Assembly: GCF_001808185.1 (NCBI RefSeq)
Contig: NZ_CP017668.1
Location: 1,612,001-1,676,000 of the forward strand
DNA length: 64,000 nucleotides
DNA from: Jeongeupia sp. USM3
Lineage (GTDB): Bacteria; Pseudomonadota; Gammaproteobacteria; Burkholderiales; Chitinibacteraceae
Direction: 5' to 3'
The notes beneath the pieces were generated by a model. The model had not been told where the DNA came from and did not search any database. It saw nothing but the letters and a program-made list of their open reading frames with translations. This document shows positions 40,166-49,116 of the stretch, in pieces; the stretch's first letter is position 1; every line of letters begins with the position of its first letter. The position numbers were made by a program, and so were the translations under genes.

Positions 40166-40629
40166 GATATCCCGCCCTGTTCGCGCTCGCCGCTTTCGTC
40201 TCGCTGACCGCGCAGGCCGGCGGCTTCTTCGACGCCGCGCTCAAGGACGTCAACGGCAAGCCGTACAAGCTTGCCGCCTTGCGCGGCAAGCCACTGGTGG
40301 TCAACTACTGGGCGACGTGGTGTTCGCCGTGCCGCGAGGAAATCCCCGAGTTCGTTTCGCTGTCGAAAAAGTACGCCGGCAAGGTGCGTTTCGTCGGCAT
40401 CGCCATCGACGAGGCCAAGCCGGTCACCGATTTCGTCAGGCAGTACAAGGTCAGTTATCCGAATCTGGTCGGCGAGGCCGACGCGATGGACCTGATGAAG
40501 GCCGAGGGCAACACCATCGGCGCGCTGCCGTACACGGCGATCTACGACAGCCAGGGCCGGCGCGTGTCGACGCACACCGGCCGGCTCAGCGGCGAGAAGC
40601 TCGAGTCGATCCTGAAAACGCTGCGCTGA
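40162..40629 (+). CDS. Periplasmic TlpA/ResA-type thioredoxin
   Basis: A 155-residue protein with a signal peptide (MRYPALFALAAFVSLTAQA) and a TlpA-like fold. Active site NYWATWCSPCREEIPEF; cis-Pro region ALPYTAIYD. It probably receives electrons from DsbD, whose gene overlaps it by four bases, and may reduce cytochrome c haem-site or other periplasmic thiols. Confidence 0.9.
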   Translation: MRYPALFALAAFVSLTAQAGGFFDAALKDVNGKPYKLAALRGKPLVVNYWATWCSPCREEIPEFVSLSKKYAGKVRFVGIAIDEAKPVTDFVRQYKVSYPNLVGEADAMDLMKAEGNTIGALPYTAIYDSQGRRVSTHTGRLSGEKLESILKTLR

Positions 40630-40633
40630 CGGC

Positions 40634-40945
40634 CTACTTCGAGAAACCGCAGAACACGTCGCGCAGCAGCTCGACCACTTCGAGCGTGCGGATGTCGCCG
40701 ACGCGGTAGTAGACGCGGTTGGCGTCCTTGCGGGTGCGCAGCACGCCCTTTTCGCGCATCAGCGCCAGGTGCTGCGAAATGTTCGACTGCGTCGTGCCCA
40801 CCGCGTCGACGATGTCCTGGACGCTGACTTCGTCCTCGCCGAGCACGCAGAGAATCTTCAGGCGCAGCGGATGCGACATCGCCTTCATGGCGCGCGACGC
40901 TTGCTCGATATGCTCGTCGCTCATTAATTCGGATGGGTTGAGCAT
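40634..40945 (-). CDS. ArsR/SmtB-family regulator with a BigR/SqrR-like cysteine pair
   Basis: A 103-residue winged-helix repressor. The HTH is VSVQDIVDAVGTTQSNISQHL and the wing VLRTRKDANRVYYRVGD. Cysteines occur at residue 33 (LKILCVLG) and residue 99 (DVFCGFSK), 66 apart, the spacing of the persulfide-sensing pair in SqrR (41/107) and BigR (42/108). There is no ArsR-type metal-binding CxC motif. An alternative start is the ATG at 40924. It is convergent with dsbD-tlpA and divergent from gpmI. Confidence 0.85.
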   Translation of the reverse strand: MLNPSELMSDEHIEQASRAMKAMSHPLRLKILCVLGEDEVSVQDIVDAVGTTQSNISQHLALMREKGVLRTRKDANRVYYRVGDIRTLEVVELLRDVFCGFSK

Positions 40946-41107
40946 GGCGGGATAGGCTGTATTCAAGGCAGGGTCGGCGCGGCCGAAGGCAGGAATTGTG
41001 ACGACGGCAAAGCGATGCCATTGCGGTAGAATACTACCGACATTTGGAACCCGACCGCAACGCCAGCTTACAGTCGCGTCGCGGTTTTGCCTAAAGGTAC
41101 AAGCAAG

Positions 41108-42661
41108 ATGACGCAAGCGAATTCGGCCGTTTCGGTCAAACCCGTCCTGCTCCTGATTCTCGACGGTTACGGTTACCGCGAGGAGACCCAGGACAACGCA
41201 ATCGCCGCAGCGAACAAGCCGAACATCGACCGCCTTCTGGCCCAGTACCCGTGGACGACGATCAACGCATCCGAACACTTCGTCGGCCTGCCCGACGGCC
41301 AGTTCGGCAATTCCGAGGTCGGCCACCTGAACATCGGCGCCGGCCGCGTGCTGCTGCAGGACATCAGCCGGATCGACGTCGACGTCGCCGCCGGCGCGCT
41401 CGGCCAGAATCCGGTATTCGCCGAGGCGATCGAGAAGGCCAAATCCACCGGTAAGACGCTGCACGTGATGGGCCTCGTCTCCGACGGCGGCGTCCACGCC
41501 CACGAAGCGCACATCCATGCCCTGATCAAGGACGCGGCGGCCGCCGGCGTCAAGGCCATCCACGTCCACGCCTTCCTCGACGGCCGCGACACGCCGCCGC
41601 GCAGCGCCGAGCAATACCTCGCCAAATTGCAGAAAGTCTGCGACGACGCCAAGGTCGCCCGCATCGTCGGCATCGTCGGCCGCTACTGGGTAATGGACCG
41701 CGACAAGCGCTGGGAGCGCGTTGCGCCGGCGTACAAGCTCATCGTCGACGGCCGGGGCCTGCATCATGCCGACACCGCGATCGACGGCCTCAAGGCCGCC
41801 TACGCCCGTGACGAGAACGACGAGTTCGTCGGCGCGACCAGCATCGGCGCACCGGCGCGGATCGAGGACGGCGACGTCGCCGTGTTCATGAACTTCCGCG
41901 CCGACCGCGCCCGCCAGATCGCCGTCGCGCTGACCGACGCCGCATTCGACGGCTTCGCCCGTCCGCGCGTGCCGCAGTTCGGCTACTTCTGTACCGCAAC
42001 GCGCTACGCCGAGAGCTACCCCTTCCCGGCGGCGTACGAGAAGGAAAAGGTCAAGAACAGCTTCGGCGAATACATCGCCTCGCTCGGCCTCAAGCAGCTG
42101 CGCATCGCCGAAACCGAGAAGTACCCGCACGTCACCTACTTCTTCTCGGGTGGCGAGGAAAAGGAATTCCAGGGCGAAGACCGCGTGCTGGTGCCGAGCC
42201 CCAAGGTCGCGACCTATGACCTGCAGCCGGAAATGAGCGCGCTCGAAGTCGCCGACAAGATCGTCGCCGCGATCGAATCGCAGCAGTACGCGGCGATCAT
42301 CTGCAACCTCGCCAACGGCGACATGGTCGGCCACACCGGCATCTTCGACGCTGCGGTCAAGGCCGTCGAAACGCTCGACGTCTGCGTCGGCAAGTGCGTC
42401 GAGGCGATGCGACAGATCGGCGGCGAAGTGCTGATCACCGCCGACCACGGCAACTGCGAGCTGATGTACGACAAGAACGCGCACCAGCCGCACACCCAGC
42501 ACACGACCGACGTCGTGCCGTTCATCTACGTCGGTCGCGATGCGACGATGGCACCGCGTGGCGCCGGCGCGCTGCGCGACATCGCGCCGACGCTGCTCAA
42601 GCTGATGGGGCTGCCGCAACCGGTCGAAATGACCGGCCGCTCGCTCGTCGACTTCGCCTGA
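41108..42661 (+). CDS. gpmI: 2,3-bisphosphoglycerate-independent phosphoglycerate mutase
   Basis: A 517-residue Mn-dependent glycolytic mutase. Metal-binding ILDGYG at the N-terminus, phosphoserine site DGQFGNSEVGHLNIGAGR, DGRDTPPRS, FMNFRADRARQ and TADHGNCE near the C-terminus. I placed the start at MTQANSAVS; a TTG seven codons upstream is also in frame. It is immediately followed by envC and ctp genes. Confidence 0.96.
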   Translation: MTQANSAVSVKPVLLLILDGYGYREETQDNAIAAANKPNIDRLLAQYPWTTINASEHFVGLPDGQFGNSEVGHLNIGAGRVLLQDISRIDVDVAAGALGQNPVFAEAIEKAKSTGKTLHVMGLVSDGGVHAHEAHIHALIKDAAAAGVKAIHVHAFLDGRDTPPRSAEQYLAKLQKVCDDAKVARIVGIVGRYWVMDRDKRWERVAPAYKLIVDGRGLHHADTAIDGLKAAYARDENDEFVGATSIGAPARIEDGDVAVFMNFRADRARQIAVALTDAAFDGFARPRVPQFGYFCTATRYAESYPFPAAYEKEKVKNSFGEYIASLGLKQLRIAETEKYPHVTYFFSGGEEKEFQGEDRVLVPSPKVATYDLQPEMSALEVADKIVAAIESQQYAAIICNLANGDMVGHTGIFDAAVKAVETLDVCVGKCVEAMRQIGGEVLITADHGNCELMYDKNAHQPHTQHTTDVVPFIYVGRDATMAPRGAGALRDIAPTLLKLMGLPQPVEMTGRSLVDFA

Positions 42662-42663
42662 CC

Positions 42664-43971
42664 GTGCGGCGCGTCCTCGCCCTGACCGTACTGCTCTCGG
42701 CCGGTGTCTGCGCGGCACCGGCCGACTCCCGCCTGCAAAGTGCCGAGAAGCAGCAGGAGCTCAAGTCGCTGCGCGGTCATATCGACGCGCTGAAGAAGGA
42801 CCTCGCCGACACCGAGTCGGACCGCAAGGAAGCGAGCGATGCGCTCAGGGATTCGGAATCGGCGATCTCGGACGCCAACCGCATCCTCGGTGACCTAAAT
42901 ACCCAGCGTTCGCTGACGCAGGCCGAACTCGCGAAGCTCGAGGCCGAGATCGCCGCGGCCCAGCAGCACATTGCGCAGAGCCAGCAGCGGCTGGCCAGGG
43001 TGATCAAGTCGCGCTACAAGAGCGGCGAGCTCGAAGCCTGGCGCCTGCTGCTCAACCAGCAGGACCCGAACCAGGTCAACCGCACGCTCGGTTACTACCG
43101 CTACCTGGTCGCCGCGCAGCAGCAACTGGCCAGCCAGCTCGAAGCGCAGCTCGCCGAACTGAACCTGCTTGCCGACGAGATCCGCGCCAGACAGGACGAA
43201 CTGGCGGCGATGAGCAGCGAAAAGCAGCGGCAGAAAACCCGGCTGCAGACCGAACAGAACAAACGCCAGGTACTGGTCGAGCAGTTGTCGGCCGAAGTCG
43301 CCAGCCAGCGCGGCCAGATCCAGAAGCTCAGCGCCGACGAAAAGCGCCTGACCGGGCTGATCGACCGGCTCAACGCGCTGATCAAAAAGCAGGAAGCCGA
43401 ACGCGCACGCGCCGCGGCCAAGAGACGCGCCGAAGCCGCTGCGCGCGCCAAGGCCGTCCGCGAGGCCAACGCCCGCGCCGCGGCGCAGGCCAAGTCCGAG
43501 GGCAAACCCGCACCGAAACCGGCGCCCGAGCCCAAGGCCGAGGTCAACGACGACGTGCCGGATGCCAGCCTGTCGGGCAAGGCCTTCGCCTCGCTCAGGG
43601 GCAGGCTCAAGCTGCCGGTCCGCGGCGAGATCGTCGGCCGCTACGGCGCATCGCGCGCCGAAGGCACGACGTGGAAAGGCATGATGATCAAGGCGGCACC
43701 GGGCCAGCCGGTGCATGCGGTCGCCAGCGGCCGCGTCGTGTTCGCCGACTGGCTGCGCGGCTTCGGCAACCTCGTCATCGTCGAGCACGGCGGTGGCTAC
43801 ATGAGCCTCTATGCCGGCAACGAGTCGGTGCTCAAGCACGTCGGTGACAGCGTCAATGCCGGTGACACAATTGCCACCAGTGGCAACAGCGGTGGCATGG
43901 TGGATTCCGGTGTATATTTTGAACTCAGACAGAACGGCCGTCCGCTCGACCCGCAGGGTTGGATCGGCTGA
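42664..43971 (+). CDS. envC: Murein hydrolase activator EnvC
   Basis: A 435-residue protein starting at a GTG three bases after gpmI. Signal peptide (VRRVLALTVLLSAGVCA), a long coiled coil (residues about 30-250), an Ala/Lys/Pro-rich linker and a LytM domain. The LytM zinc ligands are altered (TWKGMMIKAAPG for HxGxD; YFELRQNG for HxH), as in E. coli EnvC, which activates amidases rather than cutting murein itself. gpmI-envC-ctp is a conserved proteobacterial order. Confidence 0.92.
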   Translation: MRRVLALTVLLSAGVCAAPADSRLQSAEKQQELKSLRGHIDALKKDLADTESDRKEASDALRDSESAISDANRILGDLNTQRSLTQAELAKLEAEIAAAQQHIAQSQQRLARVIKSRYKSGELEAWRLLLNQQDPNQVNRTLGYYRYLVAAQQQLASQLEAQLAELNLLADEIRARQDELAAMSSEKQRQKTRLQTEQNKRQVLVEQLSAEVASQRGQIQKLSADEKRLTGLIDRLNALIKKQEAERARAAAKRRAEAAARAKAVREANARAAAQAKSEGKPAPKPAPEPKAEVNDDVPDASLSGKAFASLRGRLKLPVRGEIVGRYGASRAEGTTWKGMMIKAAPGQPVHAVASGRVVFADWLRGFGNLVIVEHGGGYMSLYAGNESVLKHVGDSVNAGDTIATSGNSGGMVDSGVYFELRQNGRPLDPQGWIG

Positions 43972-44002
43972 CCTTACCCCCGGATAAAAAAGCCCCCTCA
44001 CG

Positions 44003-45463
44003 ATGAAGCAAAAATTGCAGAAACTGGGCCTCCTGTGCGTCGGCGCCAGCCTCGGCGTCGCCGTGTCGCTGTCGTTCAACGCCGTTGCCGACAAGGACGC
44101 CAACCCCAATCCGCTGCCGATCGACGAACTCCGGGCCTTTTCAACCGTGTTCGGGCTGATCAAGCAAAACTACGTCGAGCCGGTCGAAGACAAGAAGCTG
44201 ATTTCCGAAGCGATCAAGGGCATGGTTTCCGGGCTCGACCCGCACTCGACCTACCTCGACGCCAAGGACTTCAAGGACCTGCAGGAAACCACGCAGGGCG
44301 AATTCGGCGGCCTCGGCCTCGAAGTGAACATGGAAGACGGGCTGGTACGCATCGTCTCGCCGATCGAGGACACCCCGGCCGACAAGGCCGGCATCAAGGC
44401 CGGTGACTACATCGTCAAGATCGACGACACCCAGGTCCAGGGCATGTCGCTGACCGATGCCGTGAACAAGATGCGCGGCAAGGCCGGCAGCAGCGTCACG
44501 CTGACGATCCTGCGCAAGGGCGAAGCCAAACCGCTGGTGCTGACGCTCAAGCGTGCGGTGATCCAGGTGCAGAGCGTCAAGTTCAAGCTCGCCGAGCCCG
44601 ACTACGGCTACATCCGCGTGACCCAGTTCCAGGAACGCACCACCGAGACGCTGGCCAAGGCGATCGAGACGCTCTACAAGGACAACAAGACGCCGCTCAA
44701 GGGCATCGTCCTCGACCTGCGCAACGACCCGGGCGGCCTGCTCAACAGCGCCGTCGGCGTCTCCGCCGCCTTCCTGCCCAAGGGCTCGCTCGTCGTCTAC
44801 ACCGAAGGCCGCACCGCCGACGCCAAGATCCGCCTGACGGCCGATCGCGAGAACTACCTGCGTCCGGGCAACAAGGGCGACTATCTCGCCAGCCTGCCCA
44901 AGGACATCAAGAACGTGCCGCTGGTCGTCCTGGTCAACGGTGGCTCGGCATCGGCGTCGGAAATCGTCGCCGGCGCGCTGCAGGACCACAAGCGGGCGCT
45001 CGTCGTCGGCACGCAGTCGTTCGGCAAGGGCTCGGTGCAGACCATCCTGCCGATCGACGCCAAGTCGGCGGTCAAGCTCACGACCGCACGCTACTACACG
45101 CCGAACGGCCGCTCGATCCAGGCCAAGGGCATCACGCCGGACATCGAGGTCGAAGAAGCAACGCTGAACGGTCGCGAGGACAACGGCCTGCGCGTCCGCG
45201 AGGCCGACCTCGAGCACCACCTCAACAATCCGAGCGACAAGGGCGGCAAGAGCGACGCTTCGAAGCCCAGGTCGGTGATCCGTCCGAAGGCGGCGCCCAA
45301 GGTCGATGCAAGCGAGCCGGACAGCGACAGCCCGCGCGAACTGGTGTCGAAGAAGGACTACCAGCTTCAGCAGGCGTTCAGCGTGCTCAAGGTCCAGCAA
45401 CTGCTGCAGCAGAAGGACCAGCCCAAGAGCGAGCCGGCGGCCAAGCCCAAGGCTGCCAAGTAA
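44003..45463 (+). CDS. Carboxy-terminal processing protease (S41 family)
   Basis: A 486-residue periplasmic serine protease. Signal segment LGLLCVGASLGVAVSLSFNAVA, a PDZ domain (GGLGLEVNMEDGLVRIVSP; PADKAGIKAGDYI), and the Ser/Lys catalytic dyad in NGGSASASEIVAGAL and TQSFGKGSVQ. The C-terminal 90 residues are a Lys/Ala/Pro-rich tail with a helix. It follows envC by 31 bases. Confidence 0.95.
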   Translation: MKQKLQKLGLLCVGASLGVAVSLSFNAVADKDANPNPLPIDELRAFSTVFGLIKQNYVEPVEDKKLISEAIKGMVSGLDPHSTYLDAKDFKDLQETTQGEFGGLGLEVNMEDGLVRIVSPIEDTPADKAGIKAGDYIVKIDDTQVQGMSLTDAVNKMRGKAGSSVTLTILRKGEAKPLVLTLKRAVIQVQSVKFKLAEPDYGYIRVTQFQERTTETLAKAIETLYKDNKTPLKGIVLDLRNDPGGLLNSAVGVSAAFLPKGSLVVYTEGRTADAKIRLTADRENYLRPGNKGDYLASLPKDIKNVPLVVLVNGGSASASEIVAGALQDHKRALVVGTQSFGKGSVQTILPIDAKSAVKLTTARYYTPNGRSIQAKGITPDIEVEEATLNGREDNGLRVREADLEHHLNNPSDKGGKSDASKPRSVIRPKAAPKVDASEPDSDSPRELVSKKDYQLQQAFSVLKVQQLLQQKDQPKSEPAAKPKAAK

Positions 45464-45468
45464 GTCCG

Positions 45469-45493
45469 AACCCCGCTCCGGCGGGGTTTTTTT
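45469..45493 (+). terminator. Terminator of the gpmI-envC-ctp operon
   Basis: CCCCGC / GCGGGG arms with a four-base loop followed by T7, six bases after the protease stop. Confidence 0.9.
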
Positions 45494-45562
45494 CTGCTGC
45501 AGCGCAGCGTGCAATCCGTCGTTTCCGGGCCTAGAGTAGGAACAAGGTGAAGGGAGACGATC

Positions 45563-45943
45563 ATGCCGGATACCCGCACGCAGTTCGCATTCAGCGCCGA
45601 GCCGGAAGGTCAGGCTGCCCGGGCGCTGCAGCTGCTGTCCCGGCTTCCCGGGGTGTCGGCCCTGGCTGCCGGCGAACGGCGTGTCAGCGTGTCCTACTCG
45701 TCCGCCACCCATTCATTTGCCGAGCTCGAAGCCTGGCTGCTGGACAACGGGCTGGTGCTGGCGTCCGGCCCGCTGCAGTTGCTGGGCCGCGCACTGGCCC
45801 GCTACGCCGACGACGTCGAGCGCGACAACCTGAACGTCCCCGAACACAACGTCAAGGCACGCGACATCTACGTGCAGGCGTGGGGACACCATCCTCATGG
45901 CGATTCCGACGAAACGCCAGAGGAGCTCAGGCGCTACCTCTGA
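45563..45943 (+). CDS. Hypothetical protein with HMA-like N-terminus
   Basis: A 126-residue protein. The first 70 residues follow a beta-alpha-beta-beta-alpha-beta pattern (TQFAFSAEPEGQAARALQLLSRLPGV, in the style of heavy-metal-associated folds) but lack a CxxC. The C-terminal part is polar and His-rich (WGHHPHGDSDETPEELRRYL). AAGGGAG lies upstream of the ATG. No known family identified; metal binding is a guess from fold and His content. Confidence 0.6.
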   Translation: MPDTRTQFAFSAEPEGQAARALQLLSRLPGVSALAAGERRVSVSYSSATHSFAELEAWLLDNGLVLASGPLQLLGRALARYADDVERDNLNVPEHNVKARDIYVQAWGHHPHGDSDETPEELRRYL

Positions 45944-46038
45944 TCCGGTTGCCGTATCGGAGCCAGGCCTGAGTTGCAGCAACGAGAGCGAACTCCGGGG
46001 CGGTTATACTGATCGCCCCGCTTTTTGAGTTGCGCGCC

Positions 46039-46824
46039 ATGACCCTCTGCCCGACCCGCCATGCCGAACTCGACGATGCGGCGCTGCTGCGCTACAGTCG
46101 CCACATCCTGCTCGACGAAATCGGCGTCGAAGGCCAGCAGGCGCTGGCCGATGCCCACGCGCTGGTGATCGGCGCCGGCGGGCTCGGCTCGCCGGCGCTG
46201 CTCTATCTGGCCAGCGCCGGCGTCGGCACGATCACCGTCGTCGACGACGACGCGGTCGACCTGACGAACCTGCAGCGGCAGATCGCCCACACCGAGGCAA
46301 GAATCGGCGTCAACAAGGCGCAGTCGGCCGCCGAGTCGATGCGGGCGCTGAATCCGCACATCACGATCCGGCCGCTGCATGAACGCGTCGATGCGGCCCG
46401 GCTGGCCGCCCTGCTTGGCGACGCCGACGTCGTGCTCGATTGCTGCGACAACTTCGCGACCCGCCATGCAGTCAACAGGGCCTGTGTCACCGCCCGCGTG
46501 CCGCTGGTCTCCGGTGCGGCGGTCCGCTTCGACGGCCAGTTGACGACGTTCGACCTGCGCGACCCGGCCCAGCCGTGCTACCACTGTCTGTTCGGCGAGG
46601 ACGGTGACGCATCGGACGGTCCCTGTGCGACCTTCGGCGTGTTCGCGCCGCTGACCGGCATCATCGGCGCAGCACAGGCGGCCGAGGCGCTGAAGCTGCT
46701 GATCGGCCTGCCGGTGCTGGCCGGCCGGCTGCAGCTGCTCGATGCGCGGACGCTGCAATGGCGGGAGATGAAGTACCGCAAGGACCCGGCCTGCCCGGTC
46801 TGCGGCGAAGCCCGTCCGGCATGA
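46039..46824 (+). CDS. HesA/MoeB/ThiF-family adenylyltransferase
   Basis: A 261-residue E1-like enzyme that adenylates the C-terminus of a small sulfur carrier (MoaD or ThiS). The nucleotide loop is VIGAGGLGSPALLYLASAGVG; VDLTNLQRQIAH and DCCDNFATRHAVN are diagnostic; zinc cysteines are in CYHCLFG and CPVCGEARPA. No rhodanese domain is present. Neither MoaD nor ThiS is encoded nearby, so the pathway (molybdopterin or thiamine) is open. Confidence 0.9.
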   Translation: MTLCPTRHAELDDAALLRYSRHILLDEIGVEGQQALADAHALVIGAGGLGSPALLYLASAGVGTITVVDDDAVDLTNLQRQIAHTEARIGVNKAQSAAESMRALNPHITIRPLHERVDAARLAALLGDADVVLDCCDNFATRHAVNRACVTARVPLVSGAAVRFDGQLTTFDLRDPAQPCYHCLFGEDGDASDGPCATFGVFAPLTGIIGAAQAAEALKLLIGLPVLAGRLQLLDARTLQWREMKYRKDPACPVCGEARPA

Positions 46825-46876
46825 ATACGGGTTTTCCCGCATTCCAAGCCCGGCCCATCCGCGTAGAGTGCTTCCC

Positions 46877-46936
46877 ATGAACACCAAGTCCCTGCCCCTT
46901 TCCCGCCAGAATTATTGGTACCGCCCGTATATCTAA
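46877..46936 (+). CDS. Putative aromatic leader peptide of the TrpRS-like gene
   Basis: A 19-codon ORF, MNTKSLPLSRQNYWYRPYI, ending TAA. Codons 13-15 are Tyr-Trp-Tyr, followed by Arg-Pro-Tyr. A ribosome paused at Trp14 (46916-46918) would cover the first hairpin arm (46921-46925), as in amino-acid attenuators. The ribosome site is weak (AGAGTG). Position directly before a competing-hairpin region and a TrpRS-like gene is the main support. Confidence 0.65.
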   Translation: MNTKSLPLSRQNYWYRPYI

Positions 46937-46992
46937 AGGCGGCCAGGACTACTCACGAACACATGCCGCCGATCAGGCGGCATCGTTGTTTG
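46921..46992 (+). promoter_or_regulatory. Putative transcription attenuator with 1:2, 2:3 and 3:4 pairings
   Basis: Four complementary segments: CCGCC (46921-46925, in the leader ORF), GGCGGC (46938-46943, just after its stop), ATGCCGCC (46963-46970) and GGCGGCAT (46976-46983) followed by CGTTGTTTG. Segment 2 can pair with 1 or with 3; segment 3 with 4 forms a terminator-like hairpin. Pausing in the leader would favour 2:3 and read-through. Confidence 0.65.
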
Positions 46993-47047
46993 TAGCACTC
47001 AAGATACCCTCCCTGGTCGGTGGTCCACAGCACAAAGGACCGATACC

Positions 47048-47854
47048 ATGACCGAACCCCGCAATCCCGTCACCATCCTGCTCGGCAATCCGGCGCAACA
47101 TGCGCTCACCGTCGGCGATACGCTGGCCACGCTGAACCGCCGCCTGCCCTTCCTCGATCGCCATCGGCCGTTCCTGATGCTCGACGATGGCGCGCCGCTC
47201 GACACCGTGCTCGACCATCTGGCCGTCGGCGTCGACGCCGACCGGTGCACGATCTTCGCCGCCGGCCAGGTCCCGGAACTCGCCGACATCGGCCGCTGCT
47301 TCGCGCCGCTGCTGCCCGCCAGCCGCACCGCGACCGCGATGACCGCGATCCGCCCGGCGCTGGCCGCCTTGCCGCAATCGACGCAACTCTCCGAAGCCAA
47401 CCGCATCGCCCGCCACTGCAACAGCCTGGCCGGACGCGAGCTGCTGCCGGAAGCGCTGGCGCTGCCCGAATCCCGGCGCGCGCTGGCCCCGCTCGGTCGC
47501 GAGGTCGGCCTGACGTCGACACCGGCCGAGCTGCGCGCCGCCGTGCTGACGATGGCGCTGCCGGCCGAAAAGCTCGGTGTCGAACAGCACCCGATCTTTG
47601 CCTACCTCGATGCGTTCGAATCGGACATCCACTTCCTCGACGACCTGAAAGCCAAGTTCCGCCGTGGCGGCCTGGCCGACGACGTGCTGCAGCTGCATCT
47701 GGCGCATTGCCTCGAAGCCTTCGTTGCGCCGCTGCGCGAACGCCGCGCCGCCCTGTCGCGCGATGCCGTCGCCCGGCAACTGCAGCGCGGCATCGACCGG
47801 ACCCGCGAGGTCGCAGCGCAGACGCTGTCCGAGGTCCGACATGCGCTGGGCTGA
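47048..47854 (+). CDS. TrpRS-like paralogue without ATP-binding signatures
   Basis: A 268-residue protein homologous to TrpRS over its length. Matching blocks are VLDHLAVGVDADRCTIFAAGQVPEL (trp[25 protein letters not shown], given in short parallel) and the C-terminal helices FLDDLKAKFRRGGLADDVLQL with [13 protein letters not shown]. The HIGH element is replaced by GNPAQHALTVGD, the KMSKS loop by PLGREVG, and about 70 residues of the catalytic core are missing. It cannot activate Trp by the known mechanism; a regulatory or tRNA-related role is inferred. AAGGA lies eight bases before the ATG. Confidence 0.8.
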   Translation: MTEPRNPVTILLGNPAQHALTVGDTLATLNRRLPFLDRHRPFLMLDDGAPLDTVLDHLAVGVDADRCTIFAAGQVPELADIGRCFAPLLPASRTATAMTAIRPALAALPQSTQLSEANRIARHCNSLAGRELLPEALALPESRRALAPLGREVGLTSTPAELRAAVLTMALPAEKLGVEQHPIFAYLDAFESDIHFLDDLKAKFRRGGLADDVLQLHLAHCLEAFVAPLRERRAALSRDAVARQLQRGIDRTREVAAQTLSEVRHALG

Positions 47855-47878
47855 GCGCGAGCGGCCTGCCGCTCCAAC

Positions 47879-47909
47879 AAAAAAGCGAGGCCCAGCGCCT
47901 CGCTTTTTT
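47879..47909. terminator. Bidirectional terminator between the TrpRS-like gene and trpS
   Basis: A6 GCGAGGC / GCCTCGC T6 hairpin between two convergent stops; functional in both directions. Confidence 0.9.
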
Positions 47910-47923
47910 GTGCCTGCGCACGC

Positions 47924-48937
<1,014 letters not shown>

Positions 48938-48977
48938 GGTCGAGCTCCCTGTCGGATGGGGCCGCCGGACCGGTACC

Positions 48978-49048
48978 GCAGAAATACACATGCCGCCCGG
49001 TCCGGCGGCATGGTTCACGCAACGTGGCCCGCCGCTATGTCAGCGGCG
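48978..49048 (-). promoter_or_regulatory. Putative trp-type attenuator upstream of trpS
   Basis: On the minus strand: arm 1 CGCCGCT (49042-49048, last codons of the leader), arm 2 AGCGGCG (49030-49036), arm 3 ATGCCGCC (49004-49011) and arm 4 GGCGGCAT (48990-48997), followed by GTGTATTTCTG. 1:2 is a perfect 7-bp hairpin, 3:4 an 8-bp terminator-like hairpin, and GGCGG in segment 2 can pair with CCGCC of arm 3. A ribosome paused on the Trp codons would cover arm 1. Confidence 0.7.
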
Positions 49049-49096
49049 CCACCAGCGGCCTCGGGCCGGACGGACTGTTGCGGTTGTTCGGTACAT
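49040..49096 (-). CDS. Putative trpS leader peptide with tandem Trp codons
   Basis: An 18-codon ORF, MYRTTATVRPARGRWWRR, ending TGA. Codons 15 and 16 are TGG TGG (49049-49054), directly before hairpin arm 1. Trp is a rare residue, so two in a row just before competing hairpins upstream of trpS is the expected signature of Trp-responsive attenuation. An in-frame ATG three codons earlier (49105) is an alternative start; neither has a clear ribosome site. It begins 21 bases after the tatD stop. Confidence 0.72.
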   Translation of the reverse strand: MYRTTATVRPARGRWWRR

Positions 49097-49116
49097 GGCG
49101 GTCATTCTGGCGGCGA

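Noticed and set aside
40634..42718. A very long open frame (694 codons) on the minus strand over gpmI
   Set aside because: Only its 3' 103 codons match a family (ArsR). The rest is antisense to gpmI, which has full motif support; long antisense frames are common in GC-rich DNA.
42664..43971. EnvC LytM domain lacking zinc ligands as a sign of a broken gene
   Set aside because: Loss of these ligands is the normal state of EnvC, which activates amidases and is not itself an enzyme.
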